Shown: positions 46,228 through 55,638, counted from the first letter of the stretch. The stretch: 64,000 bases of DNA from Rhodococcus sp. Z13 (GCF_025837095.1 NZ_CP107551.1:2090352-2154351), one strand, 5' to 3'. The notes: generated by a model from the letters alone, not told the origin. Made by a program: numbers and translations.

Positions 46228-47205
46228 GTGCGGGTAGGGCGACGGCCGGGAGGTCACGGCTTCGGCGTCCCGGAAGCGCCGAGTACCCCGCGTCCCGACA
46301 GCGCGTGGGGCCGCATCTCGGGGACCGTGCTCGCGTACATCGCGCTCACGAAGCCCCGGGTGATCGAACTTCTGCTGGTCGCGACGATTCCGGCGATGCT
46401 GTTCGCCGATCGCGGTCACGTCGACATCGTGCTCATCCTGAGCACCCTGTTCGGCGGGTGGATGGGCGCGGCGAGCGCCAACTCCCTCAACTGCGTCGTC
46501 GATGCGGACATCGACAAGGTGATGAAACGCACGGCGCTGCGCCCGCTCGCGCGGCAGACGGTGCCGACCCGCAACGCCTTCGTCTTCGGCATGGTCCTGG
46601 GCGTCGCGTCGTTCGTGTGGCTGTGGTGGCGGGCGAACCTGCTGGCAGGCCTGCTCGTGGTGGCCACCATCGCCTTCTACGTGCTCGTCTACACGATGGT
46701 CCTCAAGCGCCGGACCTGGCAGAACGTGGTCTGGGGCGGCGCGGCCGGCTGCATGCCGGTGATGGTCGGCTGGGCCGCGGTCACCGGTTCGCTGAGCTGG
46801 GAACCGATCGTGCTGTTCCTGGTCATCTTCTTCTGGACGCCGCCGCACACCTGGGCGCTCGCCATGCGCTACAAGGAGGACTACAAGGCGGCCGGTGTGC
46901 CGATGCTCCCGGTCATCGCGACCGAGCAGCACGTCACCAAGCAGATCCTGATCTACACCTGGGCGACCGTGCTCGCGACGCTGGTGATCGTCCCGGCGGC
47001 GGGTGTGATCTACGCTGCGGTCGCGGTGCTGGCCGGGGCGTGGTTCCTGATCGTCGCCCACCAGCTCTACAACAGTGTGCGCGGCGGGGCGTCGGTCAAG
47101 CCGCTGAAGCTGTTCCTGCAGTCCAACAACTACCTCGCGGTGGTCTGCCTGGGTCTGGCGATCGACTCCGTGCTGGCGATGCCCACGATCGGCTCGTACT
47201 TCTGA
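46228..47205 (+). CDS. ctaB: Protoheme IX farnesyltransferase
   Basis: CtaB turns heme b into heme O by adding a farnesyl chain, for cytochrome aa3 oxidase. The 325-residue protein is a UbiA-type prenyltransferase with about eight to nine membrane segments and the two Asp-rich motifs: [20 protein letters not shown] and the later [17 protein letters not shown] at 46228 is preferred because GACGAGGAGACAGC precedes it; GTG at 46198 would add ten residues without such a site. A strong terminator follows. Confidence 0.95.
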   Translation: MRVGRRPGGHGFGVPEAPSTPRPDSAWGRISGTVLAYIALTKPRVIELLLVATIPAMLFADRGHVDIVLILSTLFGGWMGAASANSLNCVVDADIDKVMKRTALRPLARQTVPTRNAFVFGMVLGVASFVWLWWRANLLAGLLVVATIAFYVLVYTMVLKRRTWQNVVWGGAAGCMPVMVGWAAVTGSLSWEPIVLFLVIFFWTPPHTWALAMRYKEDYKAAGVPMLPVIATEQHVTKQILIYTWATVLATLVIVPAAGVIYAAVAVLAGAWFLIVAHQLYNSVRGGASVKPLKLFLQSNNYLAVVCLGLAIDSVLAMPTIGSYF

Positions 47206-47218
47206 CACACGCCGCATG

Positions 47219-47252
47219 GACGATGCCCCGGCCGTCCGGCCGGGGCATCGTC
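47219..47252. terminator. Bidirectional terminator between ctaB and qor
   Basis: Perfect 15-bp arms (47219-47233 and 47238-47252) with a 4-nt loop sit between the convergent ctaB and quinone oxidoreductase genes. Confidence 0.88.
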
Positions 47253-47268
47253 GTATCCGGTCAGGAGA

Positions 47269-48234
47269 TCACGGGAGCAGGACGATCGATCCGGTGGTCC
47301 GGCGTCCCTCGAGATCGGCGTGGGCGCGGGCGGCCTCGGCCAGGGGGTAGCTCGCCCCCACACGGATCGTCAGCGAGCCGTCGGCGAGCGCCGCGAGCAC
47401 GTCACCGGCCCGCCACAGCAGCTCCTCGCGATCGCGCGTGTAGTGGACGAGGGTCGGGCGGGTGACGAACAGCGAGCCCGCCGGATTCAGTCGCTGCAGG
47501 TCGAAGGGCGGCACCGGGCCGCTGGCCGCGCCGAACAGGGCGATGGTGCCCCGCACCCGCACCGACGCCAGCGACGCCTCGAAGGTCGCGGCACCGACCC
47601 CGTCGTAGGCTGCGGCCACACCCTCTCCGCCGGTGAGTTCGCGCACCTTCCCGGCGAGGTCGTCGCCGTAGCGCAGCACCTGCCAGGCACCGGCCTCGCG
47701 GGAGAGGGCTTCCTTCTCGTCGGACGAGACGGTGGTGATCACCCGCACGCCCTTCGCGACGGCGAGCTGCGTGAGGATCAGCCCCACCCCGCCGGCACCG
47801 GCGTGGACGAGCACCGTTTCGCCGGGTTGCGCCGCGTACACGGAGTTGAGCAGGTAGTGGGCCGTCATGCCCTGCAACAGGACCGAGGCGGCCTGGTCGG
47901 CGGGCACCGAGTCGGGAACCGGCACCGCGACGTCCTCGGGGACACGGACCAGTTCGGCGTACGAGCCGGGTGCGTTGCACCACGACACCCGGTCACCGAC
48001 CGCGGTTCCGCGCACACCCTCGCCGACGGCGACGACCGTGCCGGTGCCCTCCGAGCCGGGGATGTAGGGCAGTTCCGTCCCGTAGAGGCCGGTGCGGAAG
48101 TAGGTGTCGATGAAGTTGACGCCGATCGCGTCGGTGCGGACCAGCAGTTCGCCCGGGCCGGGCGTGGGGTCGGGTCGTTCGACGGGAACGAGGACTTCGG
48201 GGCCTCCGTGCTGTGCCACTTCGATTGCGTGCAT
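47269..48234 (-). CDS. qor: Zinc-free quinone oxidoreductase (Qor-like MDR protein)
   Basis: The 321-residue medium-chain reductase has the Qor start AIEVAQHGGPEVL, GVNFIDTYFRTGLY, and the NADPH-binding VLVHAGAGGVGLILTQLA. The zinc ligands of alcohol dehydrogenases are absent, so it should reduce quinones or enones with NADPH. The ATG at 48234 matches the family start; upstream codons overlap the promoter of the divergent gene. The position next to ctaA and ctaB matches Rv1454c. Confidence 0.93.
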   Translation of the reverse strand: MHAIEVAQHGGPEVLVPVERPDPTPGPGELLVRTDAIGVNFIDTYFRTGLYGTELPYIPGSEGTGTVVAVGEGVRGTAVGDRVSWCNAPGSYAELVRVPEDVAVPVPDSVPADQAASVLLQGMTAHYLLNSVYAAQPGETVLVHAGAGGVGLILTQLAVAKGVRVITTVSSDEKEALSREAGAWQVLRYGDDLAGKVRELTGGEGVAAAYDGVGAATFEASLASVRVRGTIALFGAASGPVPPFDLQRLNPAGSLFVTRPTLVHYTRDREELLWRAGDVLAALADGSLTIRVGASYPLAEAARAHADLEGRRTTGSIVLLP

Positions 48235-48245
48235 GGCGTTCACAG

Positions 48246-48251
48246 TATTCT
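48246..48251 (+). promoter_or_regulatory. -10 element for the leaderless small gene
   Basis: TATTCT is followed by exactly 6 nt and then the ATG at 48258, in a 23-bp gap to the divergent qor start. This is the clearest leaderless promoter in the window. Confidence 0.65.
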
Positions 48252-48257
48252 GCAGGC

Positions 48258-48599
48258 ATGAGCGTCGAAACACAGGTCGTGGCCGCACCGGCCGACATCG
48301 TCTCGTCCATCCGCAGCTTCGTTGCCGAGCACGGCGGATCCGGCAAGGCCGTCCTGCAGCCGATCGGTCTGTCGGGTGTCCGGATCACCGTGGTCGCGGC
48401 CGACGGCACCCTCGGCGATCGCGTCGCCAAGGACCTCCCGACGGCGCGTGCCGTCGTCGAGCAGATCCCCGACGTGACGGTCTCGGAGTGGGACCGCGAG
48501 GTCACCAGCATCGCGACCCCGCAGAAGGGTCACTGGGCCAGGATGGCCGGCTGGGTCGCGCGGCAGACCAAGTTCCCCAAGGCACGCAACGAGCGCTGA
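48258..48599 (+). CDS. Conserved actinobacterial protein of unknown function
   Basis: The 113-residue protein has no recognised domain. It begins with an amphipathic helix (PADIVSSIRSFVAEHGGSGKA), has a strand-rich middle (GVRITVVAADGTLGDRVAKD) and a basic C terminus (ARMAGWVARQTKFPKARNER), so it may contact nucleic acid or membrane. A gene in this place (Rv1455) is conserved in Mycobacteriales. It is transcribed alone from a leaderless promoter and ends at a strong palindromic terminator shared with ctaA. Confidence 0.8.
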   Translation: MSVETQVVAAPADIVSSIRSFVAEHGGSGKAVLQPIGLSGVRITVVAADGTLGDRVAKDLPTARAVVEQIPDVTVSEWDREVTSIATPQKGHWARMAGWVARQTKFPKARNER

Positions 48600-48619
48600 C
48601 GACGCACCTCACCGACATC

Positions 48620-48651
48620 TCGGGCCCGTCCACGATCGTGGACGGGCCCGA
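48620..48651. terminator. Bidirectional terminator between the small gene and ctaA
   Basis: A perfect 32-bp palindrome (arms 48620-48633 and 48638-48651, GATC centre) lies between two convergent genes. Confidence 0.88.
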
Positions 48652-48678
48652 ACCGTATCGAGGGCGGACCGGAGTGGC

Positions 48679-49644
48679 CTAGGCGGCGACGGGTTCCGGG
48701 GCGGGCTCGGTGGTGCGCACCCGGCCGGCGGCCCACACCGCGGAGGTCGCCGCCGTGCACAGGCCCGCACCGGCGACGTGCATGATCACCAGCACCGCGG
48801 GCACGTCGGTCCAGAACTGCACGAGACCGATGCCGGCCTGCACCACGACCAGCGCGAGCACGACCTTCAGGCGCAGCGTGACGGCGCGGGGGGCGTGCAC
48901 GGCGTAGACGGCGAAGGTGAGCCCGATGAGCAGAGCCAGGTAGCCGACGAGGGCCTCGGCGTGCAGGTGCACGAGGTTGGTGATGTCGAGGTCGAGGCGG
49001 GGAACCGGGTCCTCGGCGCTCTTGTCGCCGGCGTGGGGCCCGGCGCCGGTGACCATCGTGCCGAGCACGAGCACCACGGACAGTGCCACACCGGACAGGA
49101 CGGTCAGCCACCGCAGCGGCCGCGGCAGCACCTGGACGACCACGCCGTCGTCGGGTTCGCTCACCTTCGCGTAGAGCACCACGGCGAGCCACACCATGAG
49201 CATGGACGCGAGCAGGTGGATCGCGACGGTCCACCAGGCGAGTCCGGCGAGGACGGTTATACCGCCGATGATCGCCTGCAGCACGGTGCCGGCGGGCATG
49301 ACCCAGGCCCAGGCGACGACCTCCTTGCGGCGGCGGGCGCGGGTGACGGCCAGCACGATCGCGGCCGCGGCGGCGACCACGACGAAGGTCAGCAGCCGGT
49401 TGCCGAACTCGACGACCTGGTGCAGCGTGTTCACCCCGCTGGACACGCCCACCGGGACGAGGGAGCCGGGGAAGCACTGCGGCCAGGTCGGGCAGCCGAG
49501 CCCGGAGGCGGTCACGCGCACCACCGAGCCGGTGACGGCGATGCCGCCCTGGGTGAGGATCGTGAGGAACGCGATGATCTTCTGCGTCCGCAGAGACGGC
49601 AGCGGAAGACGGTCGACAAGGCTCAGGTAGCCGCGATACAGCAC
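48679..49644 (-). CDS. ctaA: Heme A synthase
   Basis: CtaA oxidises heme O to heme A for cytochrome aa3 oxidase. The 321-residue protein has about eight membrane helices; a periplasmic cysteine pattern GLGCPTWPQCFPG follows the first helix, and heme-ligand histidines lie in TLHQVVEFGNRL, WTVAIHLLASML, NLVHLHAEALVG and VIMHVAGAG. GTG at 49644 follows a TACCAT element by 7 nt on the minus strand, so the message is probably leaderless. It works with ctaB encoded 1.5 kb away. Confidence 0.95.
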   Translation of the reverse strand: MLYRGYLSLVDRLPLPSLRTQKIIAFLTILTQGGIAVTGSVVRVTASGLGCPTWPQCFPGSLVPVGVSSGVNTLHQVVEFGNRLLTFVVVAAAAAIVLAVTRARRRKEVVAWAWVMPAGTVLQAIIGGITVLAGLAWWTVAIHLLASMLMVWLAVVLYAKVSEPDDGVVVQVLPRPLRWLTVLSGVALSVVLVLGTMVTGAGPHAGDKSAEDPVPRLDLDITNLVHLHAEALVGYLALLIGLTFAVYAVHAPRAVTLRLKVVLALVVVQAGIGLVQFWTDVPAVLVIMHVAGAGLCTAATSAVWAAGRVRTTEPAPEPVAA

Positions 49645-49651
49645 GGATCCG

Positions 49652-49657
49652 ATGGTA
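49652..49657 (-). promoter_or_regulatory. -10 element for leaderless ctaA
   Basis: TACCAT on the minus strand ends 7 nt before the ctaA GTG. Confidence 0.5.
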
Positions 49658-49714
49658 CGGCGTGAACCACTACACACCGTAGTTGGGCCGAATCGCAGCT
49701 CTCCCGGCGCCGGC

Positions 49715-50512
49715 TCAGGTGAACCGGAACCAGCGTGCCGCAGCGGCCCCGCCGAGCGCCGCCCACACCACGAGCAGCACCATCGACAGCCAGTCCACCG
49801 TCCCGGCGACCGCGCTCTCGAGCGCGAGGGTCAGCGCCCCGGACGGCACCAGCCGCACCAGATGCTCGACGGTCTCGGGCACCCCGTCGCCCATCACCAC
49901 GACACTGCCGATGCCGAGCAGCACGAACCACACGATGTTCGCCAGGGCCAGCACGATCTCCGCGCGCAGTGTCCCGCCGAGCAGCAGGCCGAGGGTCGCG
50001 AACATCACGGTGCCCAGCGCGATCACGACCGCGCCGATCGCCAGCCCGAGCAGGGTGGGACGCCAGCCCAGCGTCACCCCGATCCCGCCGAGCAGCACCG
50101 ACTGCAGCACCACGACGATGCCCACCGCGGCGCTCTTGCCGGCGATGATGCCCCACTTCGGCAGGGCGGTCGCGCCGATCCGCTTGAGCGCCCCGTAGCG
50201 CCGGTCGAAACCGACGGCGATGGCCTGGCCGGTGAAGGCCGTCGACATCACGGCGACCATCATCACGGCCGGCAGCACCCGACCGACGCGGTCGTCGCCG
50301 AGGTCGCCGATCGGCAGGAGGGTGAGCCCGATGAGCAGGGTCACGGGGATGAGCATGGTCAGCAGCAGCTGCTCGCCGTTGCGCAGCAGCAGCTTCAGTT
50401 CCATGACGGTCTGGGCCGCCAGCATCTTCGACGGCGAGTTAGGCTTCGGACGCGGGACGAATGTCCCCTCCGCGAACCTGTTGTTCGCCAGACGATCGTG
50501 GGTCACGCTCAC
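49715..50512 (-). CDS. ABC-2 type transporter permease
   Basis: The 265-residue protein has six membrane segments, including QLLLTMLIPVTLLIGL after a cytoplasmic N terminus and the conserved TAFTGQAIAVGFDRRYGALKR loop of ABC-2 exporters. With the ATPase upstream it forms a drug, lipid or polymer exporter; the substrate is unknown. The pair matches Rv1457c-Rv1458c. The GTG overlaps the ATPase stop by 4 bp. Confidence 0.9.
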   Translation of the reverse strand: MSVTHDRLANNRFAEGTFVPRPKPNSPSKMLAAQTVMELKLLLRNGEQLLLTMLIPVTLLIGLTLLPIGDLGDDRVGRVLPAVMMVAVMSTAFTGQAIAVGFDRRYGALKRIGATALPKWGIIAGKSAAVGIVVVLQSVLLGGIGVTLGWRPTLLGLAIGAVVIALGTVMFATLGLLLGGTLRAEIVLALANIVWFVLLGIGSVVVMGDGVPETVEHLVRLVPSGALTLALESAVAGTVDWLSMVLLVVWAALGGAAAARWFRFT

Positions 50513-51453
50513 CCTCTCAACTCCCGGCCCGTGAGCTCGAGGAAGACGTCCTCGAGGCTGCGCTGGTCCACCCGGATCTCGGTGGCCAGTGCTCCCTGAT
50601 CCGCGCACCAGGTCGCGGCGGCGGCCACGACCGACGGGTCGATCGTGCCCTCGACGAGATAGCGACCGGGATGATCCTCGCGCACGCGATGTGTGCCCGC
50701 GAGCGTCGACTGCAGGCCGGTGACGTCCAGCCCGGCGGGGGCGGACAGCCACAGCTGGCCCTCGGCGCCGCTGCGGGTGACCTCTTCGGGAGTGCCCGCC
50801 GCGACGACCCGGCCGTGGTCGATGATGACGATCTCGTCGGCCAGTTCCTCGGCCTCGTCCATCAGGTGGGTGGTGAGCAGCACGCTCACCCCGTCGCGCC
50901 GCAACGCGTCGATCAGCTCCCACACCAGCAGACGCGCCTGCGCGTCGAGACCGGCGGTGGGTTCGTCGAGGAAGACGAGTTCGGGGCGCCCCACCAGCGC
51001 GCACGCGAGCGCGAGACGCTGCTGCTGGCCGCCGGACAACCGCCGGTAGGGGGTGCGCCGGGCTTCGGTGAGGCCGAGGCGCTGCAGCAGCCACTCCGGG
51101 TCGAGGGGGTCGGCGGAATAGGCCGCCACCAGGTCGAGCATCTCCCCGGCGCGCGAACCGGGATAGGCGCCACCGCCCTGCAGCATCACGCCGATCCGGG
51201 GGCGCAGGGCATCGGAGTCGGCGACGGGATCGAGACCCAGGACGCGGACGGTGCCCGCGTCGGGGGTGACGAATCCCTCACACATTTCGACGGTGGTGGT
51301 CTTACCGGCGCCGTTGGGACCGAGGAGGGCGAGCACCTGCGCACGTTCGACGGTCAGGTCGAGACCGGCGACTGCGGTGACGCCCCCGTAGGTCTTGACG
51401 ACGCCGTCCAGACGCACGGCCGGTGCCGCACCGGAGGGAGAACTCGGGATCAC
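50509..51453 (-). CDS. ABC transporter ATP-binding protein
   Basis: The 314-residue ATPase has Walker A LGPNGAGKTTTVEMCEG, Q-loop VMLQGGGAYPG, signature RLSGGQQQRLALACAL, Walker B ELVFLDEPTAGLD and the switch His in LLTTHLMDEAEEL. It resembles daunorubicin-resistance-type ATPases that pair with ABC-2 permeases. The GTG at 51453 lies 8 nt after a TAGGCT element whose first bases are the mptB stop, suggesting a leaderless start. Confidence 0.92.
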   Translation of the reverse strand: MIPSSPSGAAPAVRLDGVVKTYGGVTAVAGLDLTVERAQVLALLGPNGAGKTTTVEMCEGFVTPDAGTVRVLGLDPVADSDALRPRIGVMLQGGGAYPGSRAGEMLDLVAAYSADPLDPEWLLQRLGLTEARRTPYRRLSGGQQQRLALACALVGRPELVFLDEPTAGLDAQARLLVWELIDALRRDGVSVLLTTHLMDEAEELADEIVIIDHGRVVAAGTPEEVTRSGAEGQLWLSAPAGLDVTGLQSTLAGTHRVREDHPGRYLVEGTIDPSVVAAAATWCADQGALATEIRVDQRSLEDVFLELTGRELRG

Positions 51454-51461
51454 GGGGTTCC

Positions 51462-51467
51462 AGCCTA
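51462..51467 (-). promoter_or_regulatory. -10 element for the ABC exporter, built on the mptB stop codon
   Basis: On the minus strand TAGGCT starts with the mptB TAG stop and ends 8 nt before the ATPase GTG, the same design as at uvrC. Confidence 0.5.
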
Positions 51468-53189
51468 GGCGCCCGTGGTTTCCGCCGGACGCGGTGGTGT
51501 GCGCTCCTGCAACCGCCACGGCAGCCGCGAGCGCGTCGCCACGATGAGCAGCCCGACCACCACGATCGTCACGATCGACGCCTGGACGATCACGAACGGC
51601 TGGTACTCGCCGCCGTTCGGCATGAGGATCATCCCGACCACCGACGAGAAGGCGATGGTGGGGATGCGGAAGACCGGCCGGGTCGCCCACGCGGCCAGCG
51701 GGATCACCGCCCACAACAGGTACCAGGGCTGCACGACCGGGAACAGCAGCACGATCGCGCCGAGGGAGACACCGAGGGCCCCGACCGGATGGATCCGGCC
51801 GGTGAGCACGGCCAGCAGCATCCGCACCGTCACCACCGCGGCCACGAACGCCGCGATGGGCCGGGTGATCGACAACACGGCGGTGGTGTGGTCGCCCAGG
51901 CCGAGCAGCACTCCGCCCAGCCCGGTGCCCATGCCCAGCAGGGTGGGGATCGACATCCAGCTGCGCACCTCGGTCGCGGTGCCGAGGGTCTTCGTCCAGC
52001 CCAGCCCCAGGCCGCTGCCCCAGCTCACGAGCACGATCACCACACCCGCTCCGACGGCCAGGACGGCGGCGGCGGCGAGCACCGCGCGGAGCGTGCCGCC
52101 CCAGCGCCGGGCCAGGGCCATGCCGACGAAACCGAGGGCGAGCAGGGAGGGCACCTTCACCATCGACGACAGCGCGATCAGGGCCGTGCCCGCCGCGAGC
52201 CACCCGGCGACCTGCAGCCGTGTCGTCGACTCGGCGACGTACACCCCGCGCAACGCGAGCTCGACACCGGCGAGCATGAGGCCGAGCATCAGCGCCTCGT
52301 TGTGGATGCCGGCGACGAGGTGGAACAGCAGCAGCGGGTTGGCGGCGCCGAGCCACAGCGCGCTCACCGAGGCGACGCCGCACCGGCGGGCCAGGCGGGG
52401 CAGTGCCCACACGATCAGCGCGACACCCACCAGCGCCAGCAGACGGTGCACGAAGATGCCCGCGACGATGTTCTCCCCGGTCAGATGGGTGATCTTCTCG
52501 CCGATCCACAGGAAGGCCGGTCCGTAGGGGGCGGGGGTGTCGCGCCAGATGTTGGGCACCGTGCGGGTCAGGACGTGGTCCACCCCCAGCGCCCCGGCGG
52601 GCCCGATCGCGTAGGGGTCCAGGCCGCGCGCGGCGATCTCGCTCTGCGCGAGATACGAGTAGACGTCCTTGCTGAACATCGGCGGTGCCACGACGAGCGG
52701 GACGATCCACAGCAGCAGGGTGCGGTCGAGCTGGGAGCGTGACAGGCGCCGGGGTGCGCCGTCCTCGTCGCGCCGGCCGATCGCGAAGCGGCCGAGCAGC
52801 AGCCAGGACAGGATCACCAGCGCCGTGCCGGTCATCGCCAGGGTCAGCGACGCGCTGGGCATCCGGGCCGCCAGACCCAGGCCGCGCACGCCCTGCACGG
52901 GGTTCTGCAGCACCGGTTGTGCGCCCGCGCCGAGCGCGCCGACGGCCATGAGGACGGTGCCGGTGGCGCCGAGCAGCCGGATGCGGTGCAGATAGCTGGT
53001 CTCGGTCGCGTCGAGCCCGCGTCCCTCGACCTCGTCGCCGTGCAGCACGGTGGTGACGTCCGCGCCGGCGCCCGGCGCGTCGAGCCCGAGGATGCGGCGG
53101 CCCCAGCCGAGGAGGCGTCCGCCCACACCGGTGCGGTCCGGTGCGGGGCCGTCCGTGAGCGGCGCGGCGAGTGGGGGAGTCGACGACAC
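51465..53189 (-). CDS. mptB: Alpha-(1,6)-mannopyranosyltransferase MptB
   Basis: MptB-type GT-C enzymes use polyprenyl-phosphomannose to start the alpha-1,6-mannan backbone of lipomannan and lipoarabinomannan. The 574-residue membrane protein has a soluble N-terminal part of about 85 residues and about 13 membrane helices; the first large periplasmic loop has MFSKDVYSYLAQSEIAARGLDPY, the GT-C acidic region, and a later loop has PYGPAFLWIGEKI. GTG at 53189 follows a TACGCT element by 6 nt. It is divergent from the SUF operon, as in M. tuberculosis (Rv1459c). Confidence 0.9.
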   Translation of the reverse strand: MSSTPPLAAPLTDGPAPDRTGVGGRLLGWGRRILGLDAPGAGADVTTVLHGDEVEGRGLDATETSYLHRIRLLGATGTVLMAVGALGAGAQPVLQNPVQGVRGLGLAARMPSASLTLAMTGTALVILSWLLLGRFAIGRRDEDGAPRRLSRSQLDRTLLLWIVPLVVAPPMFSKDVYSYLAQSEIAARGLDPYAIGPAGALGVDHVLTRTVPNIWRDTPAPYGPAFLWIGEKITHLTGENIVAGIFVHRLLALVGVALIVWALPRLARRCGVASVSALWLGAANPLLLFHLVAGIHNEALMLGLMLAGVELALRGVYVAESTTRLQVAGWLAAGTALIALSSMVKVPSLLALGFVGMALARRWGGTLRAVLAAAAVLAVGAGVVIVLVSWGSGLGLGWTKTLGTATEVRSWMSIPTLLGMGTGLGGVLLGLGDHTTAVLSITRPIAAFVAAVVTVRMLLAVLTGRIHPVGALGVSLGAIVLLFPVVQPWYLLWAVIPLAAWATRPVFRIPTIAFSSVVGMILMPNGGEYQPFVIVQASIVTIVVVGLLIVATRSRLPWRLQERTPPRPAETTGA

Positions 53190-53195
53190 GACAGC

Positions 53196-53201
53196 AGCGT
53201 A
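53196..53201 (-). promoter_or_regulatory. -10 element for leaderless mptB
   Basis: TACGCT on the minus strand ends 6 nt before the mptB GTG. Confidence 0.5.
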
Positions 53202-53243
53202 ACGGGGTGCCCGGTGGGTTCCTCGACACCGCCGGAGCCGGTG

Positions 53244-53262
53244 TAAGGAAGGGCACCCTTGG
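53244..53262. promoter_or_regulatory. Weak IdeR/DtxR-box-like palindrome
   Basis: TAAGGAAGGGCACCCTTGG has an imperfect dyad (AAGG...CCTT) and matches about half of the positions of the 19-bp iron-box consensus. It lies in the 108-bp gap between mptB and sufR. Iron control of the SUF operon would make sense, but the match is weak. Confidence 0.3.
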
Positions 53263-53284
53263 TGGACCCGGTCCCCGAATTCCG

Positions 53285-53301
53285 TCACACTGGTGTTGTG
53301 A
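53285..53301 (+). promoter_or_regulatory. Probable SufR operator over the sufR start codon
   Basis: TCACA (53285-53289) and TGTGA (53297-53301) are perfect inverted arms separated by 7 bp; the site also reads ACACT-N5-TGTGA, the form I recall for mycobacterial SufR sites. It covers both the likely -10 (CACACT, 53286-53291) and the sufR GTG, so SufR bound here would block its own transcription. Confidence 0.65.
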
Positions 53302-54095
53302 AATACCCGCCCGCATCCGCTGAGAGCGCCGAACGCACAGGTCACGCGCCTGTCGGGGCGTCGTCGCGGGTCCTGGGCGGACGTCCGGCAGCCACGGTCG
53401 CCGCGGGACGCGAGAGCCACGAGGGTCAGACCCGCGCGGCCGTCGTGCAGCTGCTCCTCGAAGAAGGACCCATCACGGCCCCCGAGATCGGCGAACGCCT
53501 CGGTCTGAGCGCCGCCGGTGTGCGCCGCCACCTCGACGCCCTCATCGAGGCCGGTGAGGCCCAGGCCGCCGCCCCGCCGCGCCGCCAGGGCCGCGGCCGC
53601 GGCCGCCCCGCCCGCCGCTTCCAGCTCACCGCGGTCGGGCGCGCCCGCCTCGGACACTCCTACGACGACCTCGCCACCGCCGCGATGCGGCACCTGCGCG
53701 AACTCGGCGGCGACGCCGCGATCGAGGACTTCGCCCGCCGCCGCGTCGAGTCGATCCTCAGTGGTGTCCAGCCCGCCGAACCCGGCACCGAGGGCGATGC
53801 CGAGGACATCGAGTCGATGGCCGAGGAGATCGCCGCGGCGTTCACCGCCTCGGGTTTCGCGGCCTCCGCCCGCCGGGTCGGCACCGGCGTGCAGATCTGC
53901 CAGCACCACTGCCCGGTCTCGCACGTCGCCGAACAGTTCCCCGAGCTGTGCGAGGCGGAGCAGGAGGCCTTCGTGCGCATCCTCGGCACCCACGTGCAGC
54001 GGCTGGCCACCATCGCCAACGGTGACGCCTTCTGCACCACCCACGTACCGGTGCTGCCGCCGCCGGGTGTCCCGCAACGGGAGCCGCCTCCGTGA
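53298..54095 (+). CDS. sufR: Iron-sulfur cluster-responsive repressor SufR
   Basis: SufR is a DeoR/ArsR-like winged-helix protein that binds a [4Fe-4S] cluster and represses the suf operon. The 265-residue protein has the helix-turn-helix [20 protein letters not shown], a basic linker rich in Arg/Gly ([14 protein letters not shown]) and, in the C-terminal half, Cys201, Cys205 and Cys218 (spacing 4 and 13 as in known SufR proteins) plus Cys246. The GTG at 53298 lies inside the predicted operator; a longer start at 53259 is possible but has no ribosome binding site. It leads the suf operon. Confidence 0.93.
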   Translation: MKYPPASAESAERTGHAPVGASSRVLGGRPAATVAAGRESHEGQTRAAVVQLLLEEGPITAPEIGERLGLSAAGVRRHLDALIEAGEAQAAAPPRRQGRGRGRPARRFQLTAVGRARLGHSYDDLATAAMRHLRELGGDAAIEDFARRRVESILSGVQPAEPGTEGDAEDIESMAEEIAAAFTASGFAASARRVGTGVQICQHHCPVSHVAEQFPELCEAEQEAFVRILGTHVQRLATIANGDAFCTTHVPVLPPPGVPQREPPP

Positions 54096-54192
54096 CATCC
54101 CCGCCGGCGCGACCCCGCCGCCCCCGAGACCCCCAGTTCACCGACGGTGCACAGCCCGCACCGCTCACCACAAGACTCCGGAAGGAGCTCGC

Positions 54193-55638
54193 ATGACCGT
54201 CGCATCGGATCAGACGTCCGGCGGCACCCCGCTGACTCAGGAAGAGACGATCGATTCTCTCGGCCACTACGAATACGGCTGGGCGGACCCGGACACCGCA
54301 GGTGCCACCGCGCAGCGCGGCCTGTCCGAGGAGGTCGTGCGGGACATCTCCGCGAAGAAGAACGAGCCCGAGTGGATGCTCGACATCCGCCTCAAGGCGC
54401 TGCGCACCTTCGACAAGAAGCCGATGCCGGTGTGGGGTTCGAACCTCGACGGGATCGACTTCGACAACATCAAGTACTTCGTGCGCTCGACGGAGAAGCA
54501 GGCCGCGAGCTGGGACGAGCTCCCCGAGGACATCAAGAACACCTACGACAAGCTGGGTATCCCGGAGGCCGAGAAGCAGCGGCTCATCGCCGGTGTCGCC
54601 GCCCAGTACGAGTCCGAGGTGGTCTACCACCAGATCCGCGAGGACCTCGAGAGCCAGGGCGTGATCTTCCTCGACACCGACTCGGGTCTGCGTGAGCACC
54701 CCGAGCTGTTCAAGGAGTACTTCGGCACGGTCATCCCCGCCGGCGACAACAAGTTCTCCGCGCTCAACACCGCGGTGTGGTCGGGTGGCTCGTTCATCTA
54801 CGTCCCGCCGGGTGTGCACGTCGACATCCCGCTGCAGGCCTACTTCCGCATCAACACGGAGAACATGGGGCAGTTCGAGCGCACCCTGATCATCGTCGAC
54901 GAGGGCGCCTCCGTGCACTACGTCGAGGGCTGCACCGCCCCGATCTACAAGTCCGACTCGCTGCACTCCGCGGTCGTCGAGATCATCGTCAAGAAGGGCG
55001 GCCACTGCCGCTACACGACCATCCAGAACTGGTCGAACAACGTCTACAACCTGGTGACCAAGCGCACCAAGGTCGAGGCCGGCGGCTCGATGGAATGGAT
55101 CGACGGCAACATCGGTTCCAAGGTGACGATGAAGTACCCGGCCGTGTGGATGATGGGCGAGCACGCTCGCGGTGAGGTGCTCTCGGTCGCCTTCGCCGGC
55201 GAGGGCCAGCACCAGGACACCGGCGCGAAGATGCTGCACCTGGCTCCGCACACCTCCTCGACCATCGTGTCGAAGTCGGTGGCGCGCGGTGGTGGACGTG
55301 CCTCCTACCGCGGCCTCGTGCAGGTCAACAAGGGCGCTCACGGCTCGAAGTCGACGGTCAAGTGCGACGCGCTGCTCGTCGACCAGATCAGCCGTTCCGA
55401 CACCTACCCGTACGTCGACATCCGCGAGGACGACGTGACGATGGGTCACGAGGCGACCGTCTCGAAGGTGAGCGACGACCAGCTGTTCTACCTCATGAGC
55501 CGCGGTCTCGACGAGGACGAGGCCATGGCGATGGTGGTGCGTGGATTCGTCGAGCCCATCGCCAAGGAACTGCCGATGGAGTACGCCCTCGAACTCAACC
55601 GCCTGATCGAACTGCAGATGGAAGGGGCAGTCGGCTAA
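54193..55638 (+). CDS. sufB: Fe-S cluster scaffold component SufB
   Basis: SufB is the main scaffold of the SufBCD complex where iron-sulfur clusters are built. The 481-residue protein has the conserved [14 protein letters not shown], the beta-helix core ([32 protein letters not shown] with the conserved Cys) and the C-terminal [17 protein letters not shown]. No intein is present, unlike the M. tuberculosis SufB. ATG at 54193 follows GGAAGGAGCTCGC. The 97-bp gap after sufR shows no clear separate promoter. Confidence 0.98.
   Translation: MTVASDQTSGGTPLTQEETIDSLGHYEYGWADPDTAGATAQRGLSEEVVRDISAKKNEPEWMLDIRLKALRTFDKKPMPVWGSNLDGIDFDNIKYFVRSTEKQAASWDELPEDIKNTYDKLGIPEAEKQRLIAGVAAQYESEVVYHQIREDLESQGVIFLDTDSGLREHPELFKEYFGTVIPAGDNKFSALNTAVWSGGSFIYVPPGVHVDIPLQAYFRINTENMGQFERTLIIVDEGASVHYVEGCTAPIYKSDSLHSAVVEIIVKKGGHCRYTTIQNWSNNVYNLVTKRTKVEAGGSMEWIDGNIGSKVTMKYPAVWMMGEHARGEVLSVAFAGEGQHQDTGAKMLHLAPHTSSTIVSKSVARGGGRASYRGLVQVNKGAHGSKSTVKCDALLVDQISRSDTYPYVDIREDDVTMGHEATVSKVSDDQLFYLMSRGLDEDEAMAMVVRGFVEPIAKELPMEYALELNRLIELQMEGAVG

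Noticed and set aside
54193-55638. Intein in sufB
   Set aside because: The gene reads through as a normal 481-residue SufB with no insertion.
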